Of a DNA stretch of 64,000 bases, positions 44,033 to 55,508 are shown in pieces. Numbering within the stretch: the first letter of the stretch is position 1; every line of letters starts with the position of its first letter. The translations under genes were made by a program, and so were the position numbers. The stretch lies in contig JBBPTG010000012.1 of the NCBI GenBank assembly GCA_038093975.1, positions 186,001-250,000 on the forward strand, read 5' to 3'. The notes below the pieces were generated by a model. That model did not search any database and was not told where the DNA came from. It worked only from the letters and a program-made list of their open reading frames with translations. Source of the DNA: Chalciporus piperatus (taxonomy: Eukaryota; Basidiomycota; Agaricomycetes; Boletales; Boletaceae).

Positions 44033-45355
44033 ATGTCACACTACATCACCACCTCTGTTTCCTTCATCCTCAACAAGTACTCTCGCTCTTACCCATCTCC
44101 AGTACCTCCCAATGGGCAGACTCCGGTCGAACCTGAATGGCAACACTTCACTAACCCGATCATGAGGATCATTCTGGACGCGAGGAAGTCACCCTCTGGA
44201 GAACTCGCGACCATGCGCCTGAGGATATTGTGGAGTCTACATACAGAGACTAGCGACGCGTATACGGATCAGAGGGAGGTCATTTTCGTGAGCACAGCGA
44301 GGCATGCTTTTATTACTAGATCAATCACCTTGATGCTTTATGACTCAGGAAGACCTGGAACTGTTGTCATTCTCTTCGTCGACATTTCAATTGCCCGCAC
44401 CTCAATTTGATCACAGTCTTCCTCTCAAGGCAGTGTATCGTGATGCAGTCGTCGGCATTCGTTACTTGCATCCGACTAGAGTTCCCCCTGGTTGCCAACC
44501 GGCATGTCGAACTCTTTGTACGACCCATCGCCGACTAACTGTGCGTTCTGCTCCTCTAGTCCTACCGTCGCTTCCAGATCACGTTCAAGGATGCATCAGA
44601 TGCATCCCAATTCATCGATGCTATCAAGCCTGTATGCCCCTGTAAAGCGAATCCACTCCCAAGCCAGATCACTCGGCAACCCACAATGCTCACACCCTCA
44701 TTGACACGCGCTGCAACGACGATTGCCGGACCCACGCAACCCGTACAGATGGCGAGACAACCCCAACCTCGAACCAACGTGGTAACACCGCGCATCACTC
44801 CCATGCTTGTTACCCCACCTGTGTCGGAACACGTCCAGCCCAACAAAACAACCGTCAGATCTTCCTCCTCTACAACGACGAGTCTATCCTCGGATGATAG
44901 CGCCTTCTTAACTTGTTCCGAAACATCCCGCAAAGCCGATCACCACCTGGGCAACCAGAAGGAAACCGCTCACGGAAATTACGACCGTCCAGCTAATAGT
45001 TCGCTTCCAAGTTCCTCGCAACCTTCATCATCAGACCAGAGCGTAGCTATGCCTCCACCCCGTCTCCCGCCAAGTGTTTCGCGTGTTTCAGATACCACGA
45101 CCACAGAGCCATCACGAAGGGTTGATGCACCATTCGACAGATCGCCGCTTCTCGCGTCATTGAGTCAGGCGCCAGCTCTTTATGAACTGTCTCGATCTGA
45201 TCTGGAAGCACTTGTTGGCCGGGTCATCCGAGAAGAAGGGTTCCTTCAGCTGGTAATATGAAGAATCACAAAGTGTCCCATGACTGACGCTCTCATCCCC
45301 TTAGCTCGATTCCCTCGATTCTCTGTGGAAGGTCAAAGGATTCCTAGGTCGCTAA
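44033..45355 (+). CDS. REC114: Meiotic recombination protein Rec114/Rec7-like
   Basis: Exons 44033-44287, 44349-44480, 44560-45252 and 45305-45355 give 376 residues. The N-terminal pleckstrin-like half has the short conserved blocks of the family: EDLELLSFSSSTFQLP, VVGIRYLHPT and RRFQITFKDASDASQFIDAI then KPVCPCK. A long Ser/Thr/Pro-rich disordered middle follows. The C-terminal 40 residues form an amphipathic helix (LEALVGRVIREEGFLQLLDS), the place where Rec114 binds Mei4. The family helps Spo11 make meiotic double-strand breaks on chromosome axes. The donor of the second intron (after 44480) is the only phase-0 GT available and is not a strong consensus, so that junction is the weakest. Expression is expected only in meiosis. 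Confidence 0.85.
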
Positions 45356-45465
45356 TCGCTAAGTATGAGCCGTGCAATACAAACTTTGTCTTCTCTTCAT
45401 ACAATACAACCATGATTTGCAATGTTGTGAATGCTCACGAGCTTGTCCCTGACGCTTGATACGCT

Positions 45466-46758
45466 TTATGGAGCCTCTAGAGATGTGCCAGCAACCTGCA
45501 AGTCGTGTACACTTTCTAGTCCTACCCCCCTGAGAACCTTACCTATCCCCACCCTTTTCATGGTCTCCAGCTCGGACTCGCTCTTGGCAAGGAGCATGCC
45601 CGCGAAACCAAGTGAATTGACACTGATCGATTCCTGGGTCTCCTCGCTCCTGTATGCTTCGTGGCGTCGGGGTATCATATGCATGTGCTCCAGGGTGAGA
45701 ATAACATTATAAGAAGGTGAACCGCGAGGATAATCGGGGTCGTGCCGTACGGTTGAAATGGCCAAGTCGAGGAGTGAAAGGAAAGGGGGGAAGAGAGCTT
45801 GAGTCAGCTCATCCACTGAAGAGTTCGCCGAGAGTTGGGGGAGGCGGAACACATGGTTGGCATACGGCAGTGAGGATATCGCAAAAGGTTTCCCTGTGCG
45901 TTTTGTGAGTGTTCGTTCACGAAGATGTTACTAAATTCCTGTTACCAGATACTTCGAGTTTCGATTTCTTGGCAAGCTTTTCGATCGGGGGACCGTCGTT
46001 ATCTACTTCGATGAACTGTACATGCTTGTGTGGTTGACTGGCACCGCTGTTTGACCCACCTAAAGCAGAAAACATATTGCCTGGATAAGGCGAGCAAGTA
46101 AAGTCACTTACAGTTATAGAAAGCGATAAAGCGCTTATTCGCCTGTCGAGCAGCGAACAACAGCAGGTATGTTTGTACCAAATCCGTGGGCAACAGGGGG
46201 GATGTCTGGGGTTTGAATTCTTTGATTGGTTGTATAAGTTGTCGCAGACGGTACAGTATCGACGATCATCACGTACCCTTTGTCGCAAGCAAAAAATGGT
46301 GCGGGACAACAGAGAATTTGTTCAGCTACAGGCATGGTCATCGGTGAAGCTCAGTAAAGGGTGACGGCAGCGAGCGATCCACCTACTAAAACGACGTAGT
46401 CTGATCGATCGTCTTGGTCTTCCAAAGATAGACCCCCTACGTATAGTTGCGGGACATAAGGAGGAGTGAAGGGGTTCTTTTTCCCATTGGGTTCTGATGA
46501 GAGCGAAAGCGGTCCTTCAGCAGTCCGTTCCACTGGCTTTTTCTGTAACGCTGTACAGAGGCGTACTTGGAACTAGTACGGTGAGGCCCGTGAGGGTGGA
46601 TTGAGCTGTGCATTTACGAGATGGACAGGGCTGAGACTCACCTCGAGACCGATGTCTTGGTGATCATAGATCACAGACGGGAAGAATTCCAGTTCTCCAG
46701 ACTCCTGCGCGATCTTGAATTTCTCCGGTAATAGCGAAATGATCTCAGAGGGTTGCAT
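45466..46758 (-). CDS. APA2: Diadenosine tetraphosphate phosphorylase (ATP adenylyltransferase)
   Basis: Exons 46758-46642, 46572-46387, 46325-46277, 46219-46112, 46059-45946 and 45893-45466 give 333 residues, close to the yeast enzymes. ATG 46758 is the first in frame (MQPSEIISLLPEKFKIAQES). Family blocks: NPFTPPYVPQLYVG, LNKFSVVPHHFLLATKEFKP, the catalytic histidine motif SGASQPHKHVQFIEV (HIT-like HxH), and the C-terminal YNVILTLEHMHMIPRR. The enzyme splits Ap4A with phosphate into ADP and ATP and can run in reverse, in the cytosol. The motif set separates it from true HIT hydrolases. Confidence 0.95.
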
Positions 46759-47101
46759 GATTGTCGCCAACTACAAGTTATTATCATGTGGCTGATCAAT
46801 TTGGTTGCTCGCAAATCTGATAATGCTTTGAAGATAAATTAAAATTCATGTACAGATTCTAAACGACCAGCGTAAACTACAACTACAACGACCAGAGTAA
46901 CGAGGGGGGCAGGTAGTAATACACCGCAGACCAACACTGGGAATAAAGATACTTCAAAAGTAACCTAGAGCCAAAGAATCGCAACGTTCGGAGATCGTAA
47001 TCATGATCATGACTTGCATGAGCAGGGGCGGATCGGTGATATCGGAAGGAAATGATCATGTCGTACACGCTTGTCATTCGATGGGAACCCCTGCGGGTTT
47101 G
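46759..47101. other. Intergenic: APA2 promoter and 3' flank of small membrane gene
   Basis: The stretch lies between two genes on the same strand. No open frame or repeat of note. Confidence 0.5.
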
Positions 47102-47731
47102 TCAGACCTGGCTGGATCCTCCCTTAGCAGCTTTTGGGGCTTCTGTACGTTCACCCCGAGCCAGGCCTGTGATATAGCCGACAATAGCAATTAGAGACCA
47201 CAAGCAGGCATTCGTACCCTTGGGGAAAACATAGTTAACAGATCGTTCTTCCGCTCATCGACAGCCCTACCTGATATATAAGCACCGTTAGGGAAGCCTG
47301 CATGAAGAGTAACACAATCTTGAGCGGTACGCTGCGATGTAGGACGGAACCCTTGAGAATCGGCAGTGGGTATTCCAATGCAAGAATGATGAAGCCAAGG
47401 GCCACGGCGACTGATTGGACAATTGGAAGATCCACGATAATTGAAATGAATATGTGAACTTTCGGGGAAGGTCTACAAACAACATGAGTGTGAATATAGT
47501 TCGCGATGTTCATGAGCAGAATAGTGCGTACTGAAGACCTCCAGGATTGCGCAGGATGCCGCCAATGAAGTCCCAAAAGAACTTGCGGTAGAACATGCCC
47601 CAGAAACATGCCCAGACTGCATCTGGAGTAGTTGTCAAAATAAGATCGAGGAAGATGCTAAAATACAACGCACAAGTGCTTGCAGAGATGGAGATGAAGC
47701 GACTCAAATCGTTCCACATCAATTTTCCCAT
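47102..47731 (-). CDS. Small multi-pass membrane protein of unknown function
   Basis: Exons 47731-47674, 47616-47532, 47472-47271 and 47218-47102 give 153 residues. There are about four hydrophobic segments: FISISASTFWACFWGMF, IFISIIVDLPIVQSVAVALGF, PLKIVLLFMQASLTVLIY, and LWSLIAIVGYITGLA. Conserved-looking blocks are FYRKFFWDFIGGILRNPGGL and KGSVLHRS. I believe this is the basidiomycete family catalogued as DUF7727 (from memory, unchecked). The tail is short and Lys/Gly/Ser-rich and would face the cytosol. No catalytic residues are evident, so no function is proposed. Confidence 0.85.
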
Positions 47732-48030
47732 TGTAATAAGTATGAGTAAGCTGTGATTGGCGTTGGTGTTTAGAATGAACTCGAGACCTGCTCAAGAGAA
47801 AATGTGATGAAAAAAAAGGGATTGGAAGGAAAGGAGTAGAGCTCTGCTCCAGTCAGAGAACGAAAGGAGGGGAATCTTTCCTCGTCCGATATCCAACGCA
47901 ATCAGTCGAGTTTTTATACTACCCGTCCCCAAGGGGAGCATACCTATTTTTACGGGGTACGAGCGTCCTTCTCCATGCTCCTCAAGATTATCTTGACAGA
48001 TCCATAGAGATCGGAGATTCTGCAAGACAC

Positions 48031-48068
48031 AGCACCTAGCAGGACACAGCAGAACCTAGCAGGACACA
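48031..48068. repeat. Two copies of an 18-bp direct repeat, period 20
   Basis: AGCACCTAGCAGGACACA at 48031-48048 and AGAACCTAGCAGGACACA at 48051-48068 differ at one base and are separated by 2 bp. They may be binding sites or slippage products. Confidence 0.8.
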
Positions 48069-48177
48069 TGTTCGATAATCGAATTATGACAGGCAGAACA
48101 TGTCAAAACCAAGGTTGACATGGACAGGCGGCTGCCAGGGCCTGAGCTACAGTATCAAGCGGGCACAGACTGGGCAC

Positions 48178-48197
48178 AGCTGACACGAGCTGACACG
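48178..48197. repeat. Perfect 10-bp tandem repeat
   Basis: AGCTGACACG occurs twice in a row, just after two near copies of TGGGCACAG. Length and phase (10 bp, one helical turn) make it a possible protein-binding site. Confidence 0.7.
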
Positions 48198-48705
48198 GCT
48201 GCCTGAGGAATCGTCGGCGGCCAGACATCGCCACGGGAAAATCTCGAGAAAATCTGTGGGAGGAACAAGCCAAACTGAGCCAACCGGCGTGCTAGACAGT
48301 CTTGGCTCACTGCCTTCGCGCTCCCTCTCGACCTGTTAACTAATAATTTGATGCATGGTCGAGAAGTGGTCGAGATCACCACAGCCATGTCAAGTTCCTG
48401 AGGATAAATCCCACTGAACGCACTTTGAGTAACAGGCTCGTTGAGCACGGCCATGAACGACCCTTATGGAACCCGGAGATCACGGTATCGCACTGGGTAG
48501 TATACATCCTGCAATTTCTCCAAATCAAACGGATGAGAGTCTGGCGCATCATGATGCTCGCTCGCTCCATGTTGTGGCCTGCGGAACGCGGTGGCAATGA
48601 TATCCCGATTCGGGACAAAAAGGATCCTTGGTGTGCAGAGGAGTGTAACACGGTCGTCGCTGACTATACTCATTCTTCGTCTCCATCGACATTGTATCTG
48701 ATACA

Positions 48706-51700
48706 ATGTCCAAGAAGAAGCCAAACAAGACTCCAGTACTTGCAACATCCCGCGACCTTGTTGCAGTCGGTCCGAGGCAGGTACAGACGAAGCACCAAGG
48801 CAAGCGCGATGAGAACGGTCTCAAACCATCCACATCTCGCGCGCTCGTTTTGCGTAACGGCAAATATGGTGCCCGTGGAACTGGCGAACTCATGCTTGCC
48901 GGCAAAATGAGCGGTAGAGAGAAGCTTGATCTCTTAGCAGGTTTGATCAACTCCATGACGCCTGGCGTGATCACCGACATCTTCTCCAGAGGACCTGGTC
49001 TTACAGAAGTCACGTACTGCTATCATGGCTCCCCTCAAGCTAGAGAAATGCATCAAGATCGCTGACTCACAGTACAATGGTACGGTAGAACACAACGCTT
49101 CCATCCCTTGTCCTCGAGTTCAGAGTATCATCAGCGTACCTCGATGACATCGCCAATCTCAAGGATCCCGACTTGTTCTACGACAAGATCATCATTGAAT
49201 TGGCCGCAAGAATTCCGAATGACACGAGTGGTAGCCCAGAGGTATCCCGGAACCCCTCTTACGTCGCATCAGTAGTTTCTACAAGGTATGCCGACCTGGA
49301 TTCAGGGTTATTCTTCATCACGCACTTTTCAACAGAATACACAATGCCTACATGGTGGCTTCCGGATGGAGAATCATCCTCGACATCCTGCGACATCTAG
49401 AAAAATCCGGTTTGAGGGACGCCACCGCGCAAACCCAGCTTCAAAGAGACGAGAACTTACGATCACGCTACTTGGTCCTCTGTGATATACTTGGTGTCCT
49501 GGTTGATATTGGGCAAATGCATTTCTCCATTACTGCCATGAATACACGTATGCTCATCAGTCTCTATGTGAATGTCCATGTCCTAATGACCCTCAGCTCA
49601 TTACTCCCGGTACTTCAAACAGGCGGAGCACGCGCAGCCAGGGGAACCTTCCATAATCTTCGATTGGGGTGGACTCAAGGAGGCTTGCAGGTCATTCTTA
49701 GACTCTATCATCATCGAGTTGTGTTTCCCTGGAGCATCGTATCCGAGGCGCATCCTATACCACATCCTTCACGATGCCGTGGAGGAATCCCCAAGAGAAG
49801 CTAAGAGATTCCCGCAGTCAATGTGGGACGCCGTCGGTGATCTTTCTGTGAGTCTCTCCCCTTTGTCACTTTCTTACGAATTCCAGGCAGAGGCTGATCC
49901 GGATATCACACAGGTTTTACTGGAACTGCAGGAGCTCCTGGAGAGTCCTCTCCTGGGACCCCAAGGGCAGAAGTTGAAGGCATTTCCGCGTCAGATGCCC
50001 GAGCAGTATGAATTATGGCTCGACGCTCAAATATACTCCAAACAAGCATCGGAGTCTTATGCAAACTTCAAAGACCTCATCAGCCCTCTCGAAAAAATGA
50101 AGGACCGCAAATTACTCGATAACATGTGGAAGTTTATAAACCTTGTACGTTACCCCCATTAGCCAAATACCTTCTCTCATTTCACTCATTTCTGTAGAAC
50201 TACAAGGCAGCCTCGGGTTTGTCTATCGATTCGTTATGGCAGCTGGACGATGCTTTGCACCGCACCCCGCAGTGGAGTTCTTTATATATGCCTAGTCTTC
50301 GGACATATGGATTTGACTCTGATGACGAAGATACATCCAAACGTCTTGTCAAAAGCACTGGACGAAAAGGAAATAGGAATGGGGGGAAGCGATCACAGAA
50401 GAAGCGCCTCGCGATCACCGACGGACGTGTTGATGATGAGGACAGCGCTGGTTCTATGCCCGATCTACAATCTGTATCGGACACCTCCGATGAGAGTGGC
50501 GACGAAGATATGTTTGTTTCTGACATCGAAGAAGACGAGGACGAAGACGACAGCGACTATGATGATGAAACCGACTATGAATCTGACGAAGAGGAATTTT
50601 ACCGGACGATGCTTCGGGAGGCTATGGACACCGCGATGGCAATACCTGAGTTCTTTGATCCCCAAGCTGCAGTTCCCGAGTTTGATGTGTTGGCAGAGGA
50701 GAGAAAGGGCAATCCCTTCTTGAAACTTCTTGGATCATTGAGAGGCAAGTTGATATTCTCTCTCAATGTTATTATCCACTAAACAAATCGCCAGGGAGGA
50801 TGTTCGCCTCTAATCCCAAATTAAGCACGACGACTCGTACTGAGCCCCGAAAGGGGGTTTTCCCGGGAAAGGGCCAAGCTGCCAAGGCACCACCAAAACC
50901 GTCTGCTGCCCCGCGAACCCCGACCAAGGCTCCTGCTGCTCCCGCTGGTAAAGTCCCGGCCGCACGTCCCACACCCGCCGCTAGTAAGGAGAAGACACCA
51001 GGTATGTCCCAGGAATAAAGGCGATTTCAGGCTACATCTAACGTCTCTCTCTGTAGCCCCTACTCCTTCTGAAGAACCGAAAGACTACCGTGCCACAGTT
51101 GAGGATGCAGAGGACGAGGAAGAAGCCCCCTCCACAACTGGTAAAAAGAAGAAAAAGAAGAAGCCAAAGAAGAAGAAGAAAGCAACGGACGAGTTGCCGG
51201 TCGTCCAGGAAGATGTCGTTCCTCCGGTCACACCCCCGCCGACAAAGCCTCAGGCTGCATTGTTTCCCGAAAGTCCGGCTAAATCACCTTCCAAGCCTTC
51301 GGTCGCGCCCGCCTCGGTCAAGAATCCGGTGGCTCAAATGTCCACCGCCTCGCTGCCTATCGGGCCTACTCCTGCTCAATCAGGTCGTTCTTACCTGCAG
51401 GAGCAGGGTGAAGCGAAGGAGAAGATCAAAACACGTTCTAATCATCCTTCCCTCTTCTCGGACAAGAGGGGCTTCCTAGCGAAGCTTAGCGGTAAAGATA
51501 AGGACAAGGTTAAGGCAAAGAAAGAGGAAGAACACGATGAGAATATCAACAAGAAGTTCACATGGTTCAACAAGCTAGGAAAGAAGACCGCTGGATACAT
51601 GCACCAACTGCTTCATCCAAGTGGGGAGAAGGTCGGCCACCTGAGATGGGAAAACTTTGTTAAAGTGCGTTTCAGGATATTCATTTGATATCCATTGATC

Positions 51701-52072
51701 AACGCCGCAACCATCGTGCTAGGTCATGTTAGACATGGGATTCACATACGATCCCAGCACAGCAGGGTCGTCGGTTCGCTTCGATCCACCCAACCCAGGG
51801 GATAGGGTGAGTTTCGCCGACTCCCAGATTTACGAGGCTCACATGTTCTGCTCCCCAGTCCATCTCCGTGCACAAGCGTAATTTTTTTCTCTTCCTTCAT
51901 GAGAGATTCCATGAACTCAACGTGTTATCAATCCGTAGCTCATCCCGGTTCGACGATGGAACCACATAAGATCAGGGATGTCGGGAATAAGCTGAAGGAA
52001 TACTACGGGTGGTCCGAAGAAGATTTCCTGAAGCGAACCAGTGCTCTCGCAGAATCAGAACATCAGCTGTAA
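48706..52072 (+). CDS. Large fungal protein with C-terminal HicA-like domain
   Basis: Exons 48706-49008, 49089-49285, 49336-49547, 49597-49847, 49887-50144, 50198-50744, 50795-51001, 51057-51664, 51723-51806, 51859-51877 (19 nt) and 51939-52072 give 939 residues. The N-terminal 370 residues look helical and repeat-like with no family I can name. Next come a very acidic block (about 440-490), a Pro/Ala/Lys-rich linker with a 10-residue lysine run, and a conserved-looking segment NKKFTWFNKLGKKTAGYMHQ. The C-terminal 80 residues (MLDMGFTYDPSTAGSSVRF, SISVHKPHP, KLKEYYGWSEEDFL) follow the beta-sheet and helix order of the small HicA/YcfA RNA-binding fold, but Ser-Val-Arg stands where the bacterial active-site His would be. 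Likely an RNA-binding module; no partner antitoxin gene is nearby. The intron at 50745 starts GCAAGT. Confidence 0.8.
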
Positions 52073-52244
52073 GATGCACAGCCTGTAATATACTTATGCG
52101 ACGACTCCAAACTTCTGATACATGATTGTACGGGAGTAGACAAATGATGATAGATTATGTTACAAACAAGTAGATCAAAAACACCTCAACGTCGAGGGTT
52201 GGGAACCAACCGCCCACTAGGACCGCGCGCAAGTTCACCCGTCT

Positions 52245-53146
52245 TCACCGCAGCTCGCATGAGATGCATTTGTGAAGCTGAAGCTGTGGGCCACCTGCGG
52301 GTCAGCTAACCTAAACCTGGGGTGTATTTGCGAATACTCACGTTGACCAGTATTGATCGCTGAAATCAGATCCTCCTCCCAATCCTCTGCAAGAGCCCGG
52401 GATACCGCAGGGTCACGTTGTCTCAGTGACGCTCCACCATCGCGCATGGAGAACCACAAAAATCGGATTAAATCTTCACAAATGATGACGATCTGAGCTG
52501 TATCACTGCCGCGGCGTTCGTTCACACTTGCAGCGATCTCGTCGTTTAGCTCGTTCAATTCGCTCATCCGAGCGATGAAACGTTCGCGTGTAAAGATATC
52601 GCCGCCGTGCATCTGGTAATACCAGTCAGGACAGCAGTTCATTGCAGACGTCGCGCACCGACCTTGAAAAACAAGGACTGATTAGGTGGGTTGGGACGGC
52701 GCTCGAGCTCGACCACCAAGCTGCGAGTTGAATTATTGAATTAGCTGCAGACCTCGCAGAAGGGGTGTTCCGCCCTTACCAATGATTAGCAAGGTAGTTT
52801 TCCGGGTGGTTCGCCAAATCCATGGCCCATGCTGCCCAGTTGTGCAGTTCCAATCTCCAGGTATTGATCCACTTTGAGAGCTGGGTATTCAACGCGCTCG
52901 CCTCTGGATCTTTGGCAAGGCTGTCTCTAAGGGTAGATGTGCACCTCTGTTTGTGGGTCCTCCACGAGGCTACTTGACATTCTTTAGAGCAGTACCGCAC
53001 CAGGCTGCGAGTAGCGAGTCAGTAGGTGTTCGACGCGCTTCCAGGGGTTGGCCCACTAACCGGCATCGACCACAGGTCTTAAGCTTGTCCCGCCCGACCG
53101 CCGCGCCGCAATAGCTGCATCTACCCTTGAAATCGGTTGTTTCCAT
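52245..53146 (-). CDS. MYND zinc-finger protein
   Basis: Exons 53146-53061, 53004-52780, 52720-52663, 52612-52342 and 52294-52245 give 229 residues. The MYND finger occupies residues about 10-52, with the C-x2-C ... C-x2-C ... C-x3-C ... H-x3-C ligand order (CSYCGAAVG, KTCGRCRLVRYCSKEC, THKQRC). The rest is a helical domain of unknown role (INTWRLELHNWAAWAMDLA, IVIICEDLIRFLWFSM). MYND fingers usually bind proline-rich partners; no SET domain is present. Splicing the strong GTGAGT intron 52295-52341 gives the end QLQLHKCISCELR; leaving it in gives a different, longer end stopping at 52235. The spliced form is preferred. Confidence 0.87.
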
Positions 53147-53328
53147 CTCGGCTATCGCGGCGGGACAATGGTTGGGTTGAAGAACAATTGCAACACCAAG
53201 TCCTCGACCAAGTCCGCGTTAATAGTCCCAGTCACGTGAGCGTAAACACATTGTCGCCGCAACAGGATAATTCTTCCCACGGGTGATATAGATCGACCTT
53301 GGCGTGCGGTTGCTCGCCGTCGCGAACG
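53147..53328. promoter_or_regulatory. Divergent promoter gap, MYND gene / GYP1
   Basis: 182 bp between start codons. No clear core element or repeat. Confidence 0.45.
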
Positions 53329-55418
53329 ATGGCGGCGAGACCTCCCCCAACGCGCCCACACATCGGAATACATCCCTCCTTCAATGCGAACTCGAGCATG
53401 GAGTGGGTCGAGGACGACGTCTGGGACAGCGCATCAGACTCGGAATCTCCACGTCACTCCACCATAACCCGTGCTTGGAAGTATTCCTCAACTATCCAGC
53501 CCAAGCGGACACCGTCATCCTCGACGGCACCAAAGCCTGTCCCGGATCCGTCCATTAACTCTTCCTCGTCTACCCTTGCTCAGTCTTACACCCACCTCAA
53601 TGCCCCAAGCCCAAGTTCCTATCCCCCCAAGTCAGAGTCAGGTCAACCATCGCCAGCCAAAGGAGGATGGACTATGGTCATGAAATCGAGCGTATCCCAA
53701 AGCAGTACGGATGGAAAGGACTCACCCAAGTATTCTGATCTCCGCGGAGACGCTGGCGTCGATGGTGATATGGTAGTTGGTGACCTTGATCCAGAGGTCG
53801 AACCCTCAACTGGGCACAAGATCAAACAAGAGAAGGGTTCAATCAAATCTGATGCCGAGGATATAGTGAACGGTATAAGCAAATCGTCGTCGTTGTCATG
53901 CTCCTCTAAGCAAACGAATAGATCCATTTCGCAGGTTGCTGGCATCACCTCCCCTTCAACAGTCTTTATCCCAACCATCGATCAGTTCTACCGACGGAGT
54001 GGGTTCCTCTCAGCGTCCAAACGAGAATTGGAAACATTCTCGCGAAATGTCTATTCGCAGCAATCGTCGATTAAAATTCATTGACTGCCTGAGTCAGGAA
54101 GATGTGAATATCTGTAAGCAGTTGGTTCCAATGCTCGGCCTGACACCATCCGACTTGATTGACAATACAGCTGATCTTCGCAAGCTCGCTTGGGCTGGGA
54201 CGCCGAGTGACCTCAGACCAATTGTCTGGCCAATACTCCTCGTACGTGTCCCACCTTCCTGAGCCATCAATCGAGTGACATTCCTCAGGGATATATGCCT
54301 CTTCCATCAAACCTGAGGACAAGTACACTGTCTCGCAAGCGGGGAGAGTATCTCTCGTTGGTTGAACTCGCTTTTGCCCGGGATCGCCAAGGGGTCGATC
54401 AACAGATTTGGCACCAAATCGAGATTGACGTCCCAAGAACGCGACCTGGGGTTCGGCTTTGGATGCAGGCATCTACGCAAAGAGTACGCTGTCCATATAG
54501 AGTATTCTGTTCTCATTCTCACGTCCTTCCCCTGCAAGTAGAGTCTTGAGCGGATACTTTATGTCTGGGCTATACGCCACCCGGCGAGTGGATATGTCCA
54601 AGGGATCAACGACCTCGTCACACCATTCTTTCAAGTCTTTCTCTCAGAGTACATAGGTACGCTGTTCGAAACCGCCATGTTGTCTTGAATCTCACTCATT
54701 CTGACTAGATTCTGATCCGGAACAATTTGATACCTCGCTTCTCCCAGAGAACGTCCTGAACGCGATTGAAGCCGATTCATTTTGGTGTCTTTCCCGTCTC
54801 TTGGATGGTATACAAGACAACTACATATCCGCACAACCAGGGATACATCGCAGTGTAAAACGAATGTCTGAACTCGTGTCACGTATCGATGGTTCGTCCA
54901 AACTCTTTGAAATGTCTCTATGTATTGACAAGGGTTCACCAATGACAGCCCCCCTGTTTGCGCACCTCGAGTCCCAAAACGTCGAGTTCATGCAATTTGC
55001 ATTCCGTTGGATGAACTGTCTGCTCATGCGAGAAATTAGCGTGCAGAATACGATACGTATGTGGGACACATACCTGGTCAGTATACAAATTTCATCCCAT
55101 CCTGTCTGTCTAAGTTGATTTTTCCACTAGGCGGAAGGGGCGGATGCGTTTTCTCAATTCCACCTCTACGTGTCCTCTGCGTTTCTCGTCAAATGGAGCG
55201 CCAAACTTCGACAAATGGATTTCCAGGCAAGTCATACCAACATTCCCCGAAATCTCTTCCTCAGTCCCACTAATCTTTTGCTGCAGGGTATAATCATGTT
55301 CTTGCAGTCACCTCCGACTCAAGACTGGGGGGACCATGAAATCGAGCTGCTTCTCAGCGAGGCTTTCCTTCTCAATTCAATATGGCAGAACGCGCAGAGT
55401 CATTTCAATGTCAAATGA
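53329..55418 (+). CDS. GYP1: Rab GTPase-activating protein Gyp1 (TBC domain)
   Basis: Exons 53329-53934, 54014-54113, 54171-54241, 54289-54483, 54542-54656, 54709-55076, 55131-55226 and 55287-55418 give 560 residues. About 200 Ser/Pro-rich residues precede the TBC domain (about 215-550), which opens SNRRLKFIDCLSQEDVNI and LRKLAWAGTPSDLRPIVW. The dual catalytic fingers are visible: IEIDVPRTRPG (IxxDxxR, Arg finger) and GYVQGINDL (YxQG, Gln finger). It ends with IMFLQSPPTQDWGDHEIELL as in Gyp1/TBC1D22. The family inactivates Ypt1/Rab1-type GTPases at the Golgi. Intron 55227-55286 starts GCAAGT and has no stop; it is removed because family members run DFQ directly into the next block. Confidence 0.95.
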
Positions 55419-55508
55419 GCGCTATGCGCCATCATCGGGGATTGTAAGTTAAATGGACGGGAAAGCAACATGTAGCAATAATACAACAGAGTAAAAACAC
55501 TAAACAGG

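Larger units (their letters stand above)
47732..48705. other. Divergent intergenic region with short direct repeats
   Basis: 974 bp between the start codons of the small membrane gene and the HicA-domain gene. It contains two clusters of short direct repeats (listed separately) and no supported gene; the open frames at 48376-48651 and 48425-48910 lack motifs and overlap each other on opposite strands. Confidence 0.55.

Noticed and set aside
51723..52072. A working toxin-antitoxin system based on the HicA-like tail
   Set aside because: The domain is fused to a eukaryotic multi-exon gene, the usual active-site residue is absent, and no HicB-like gene is nearby.
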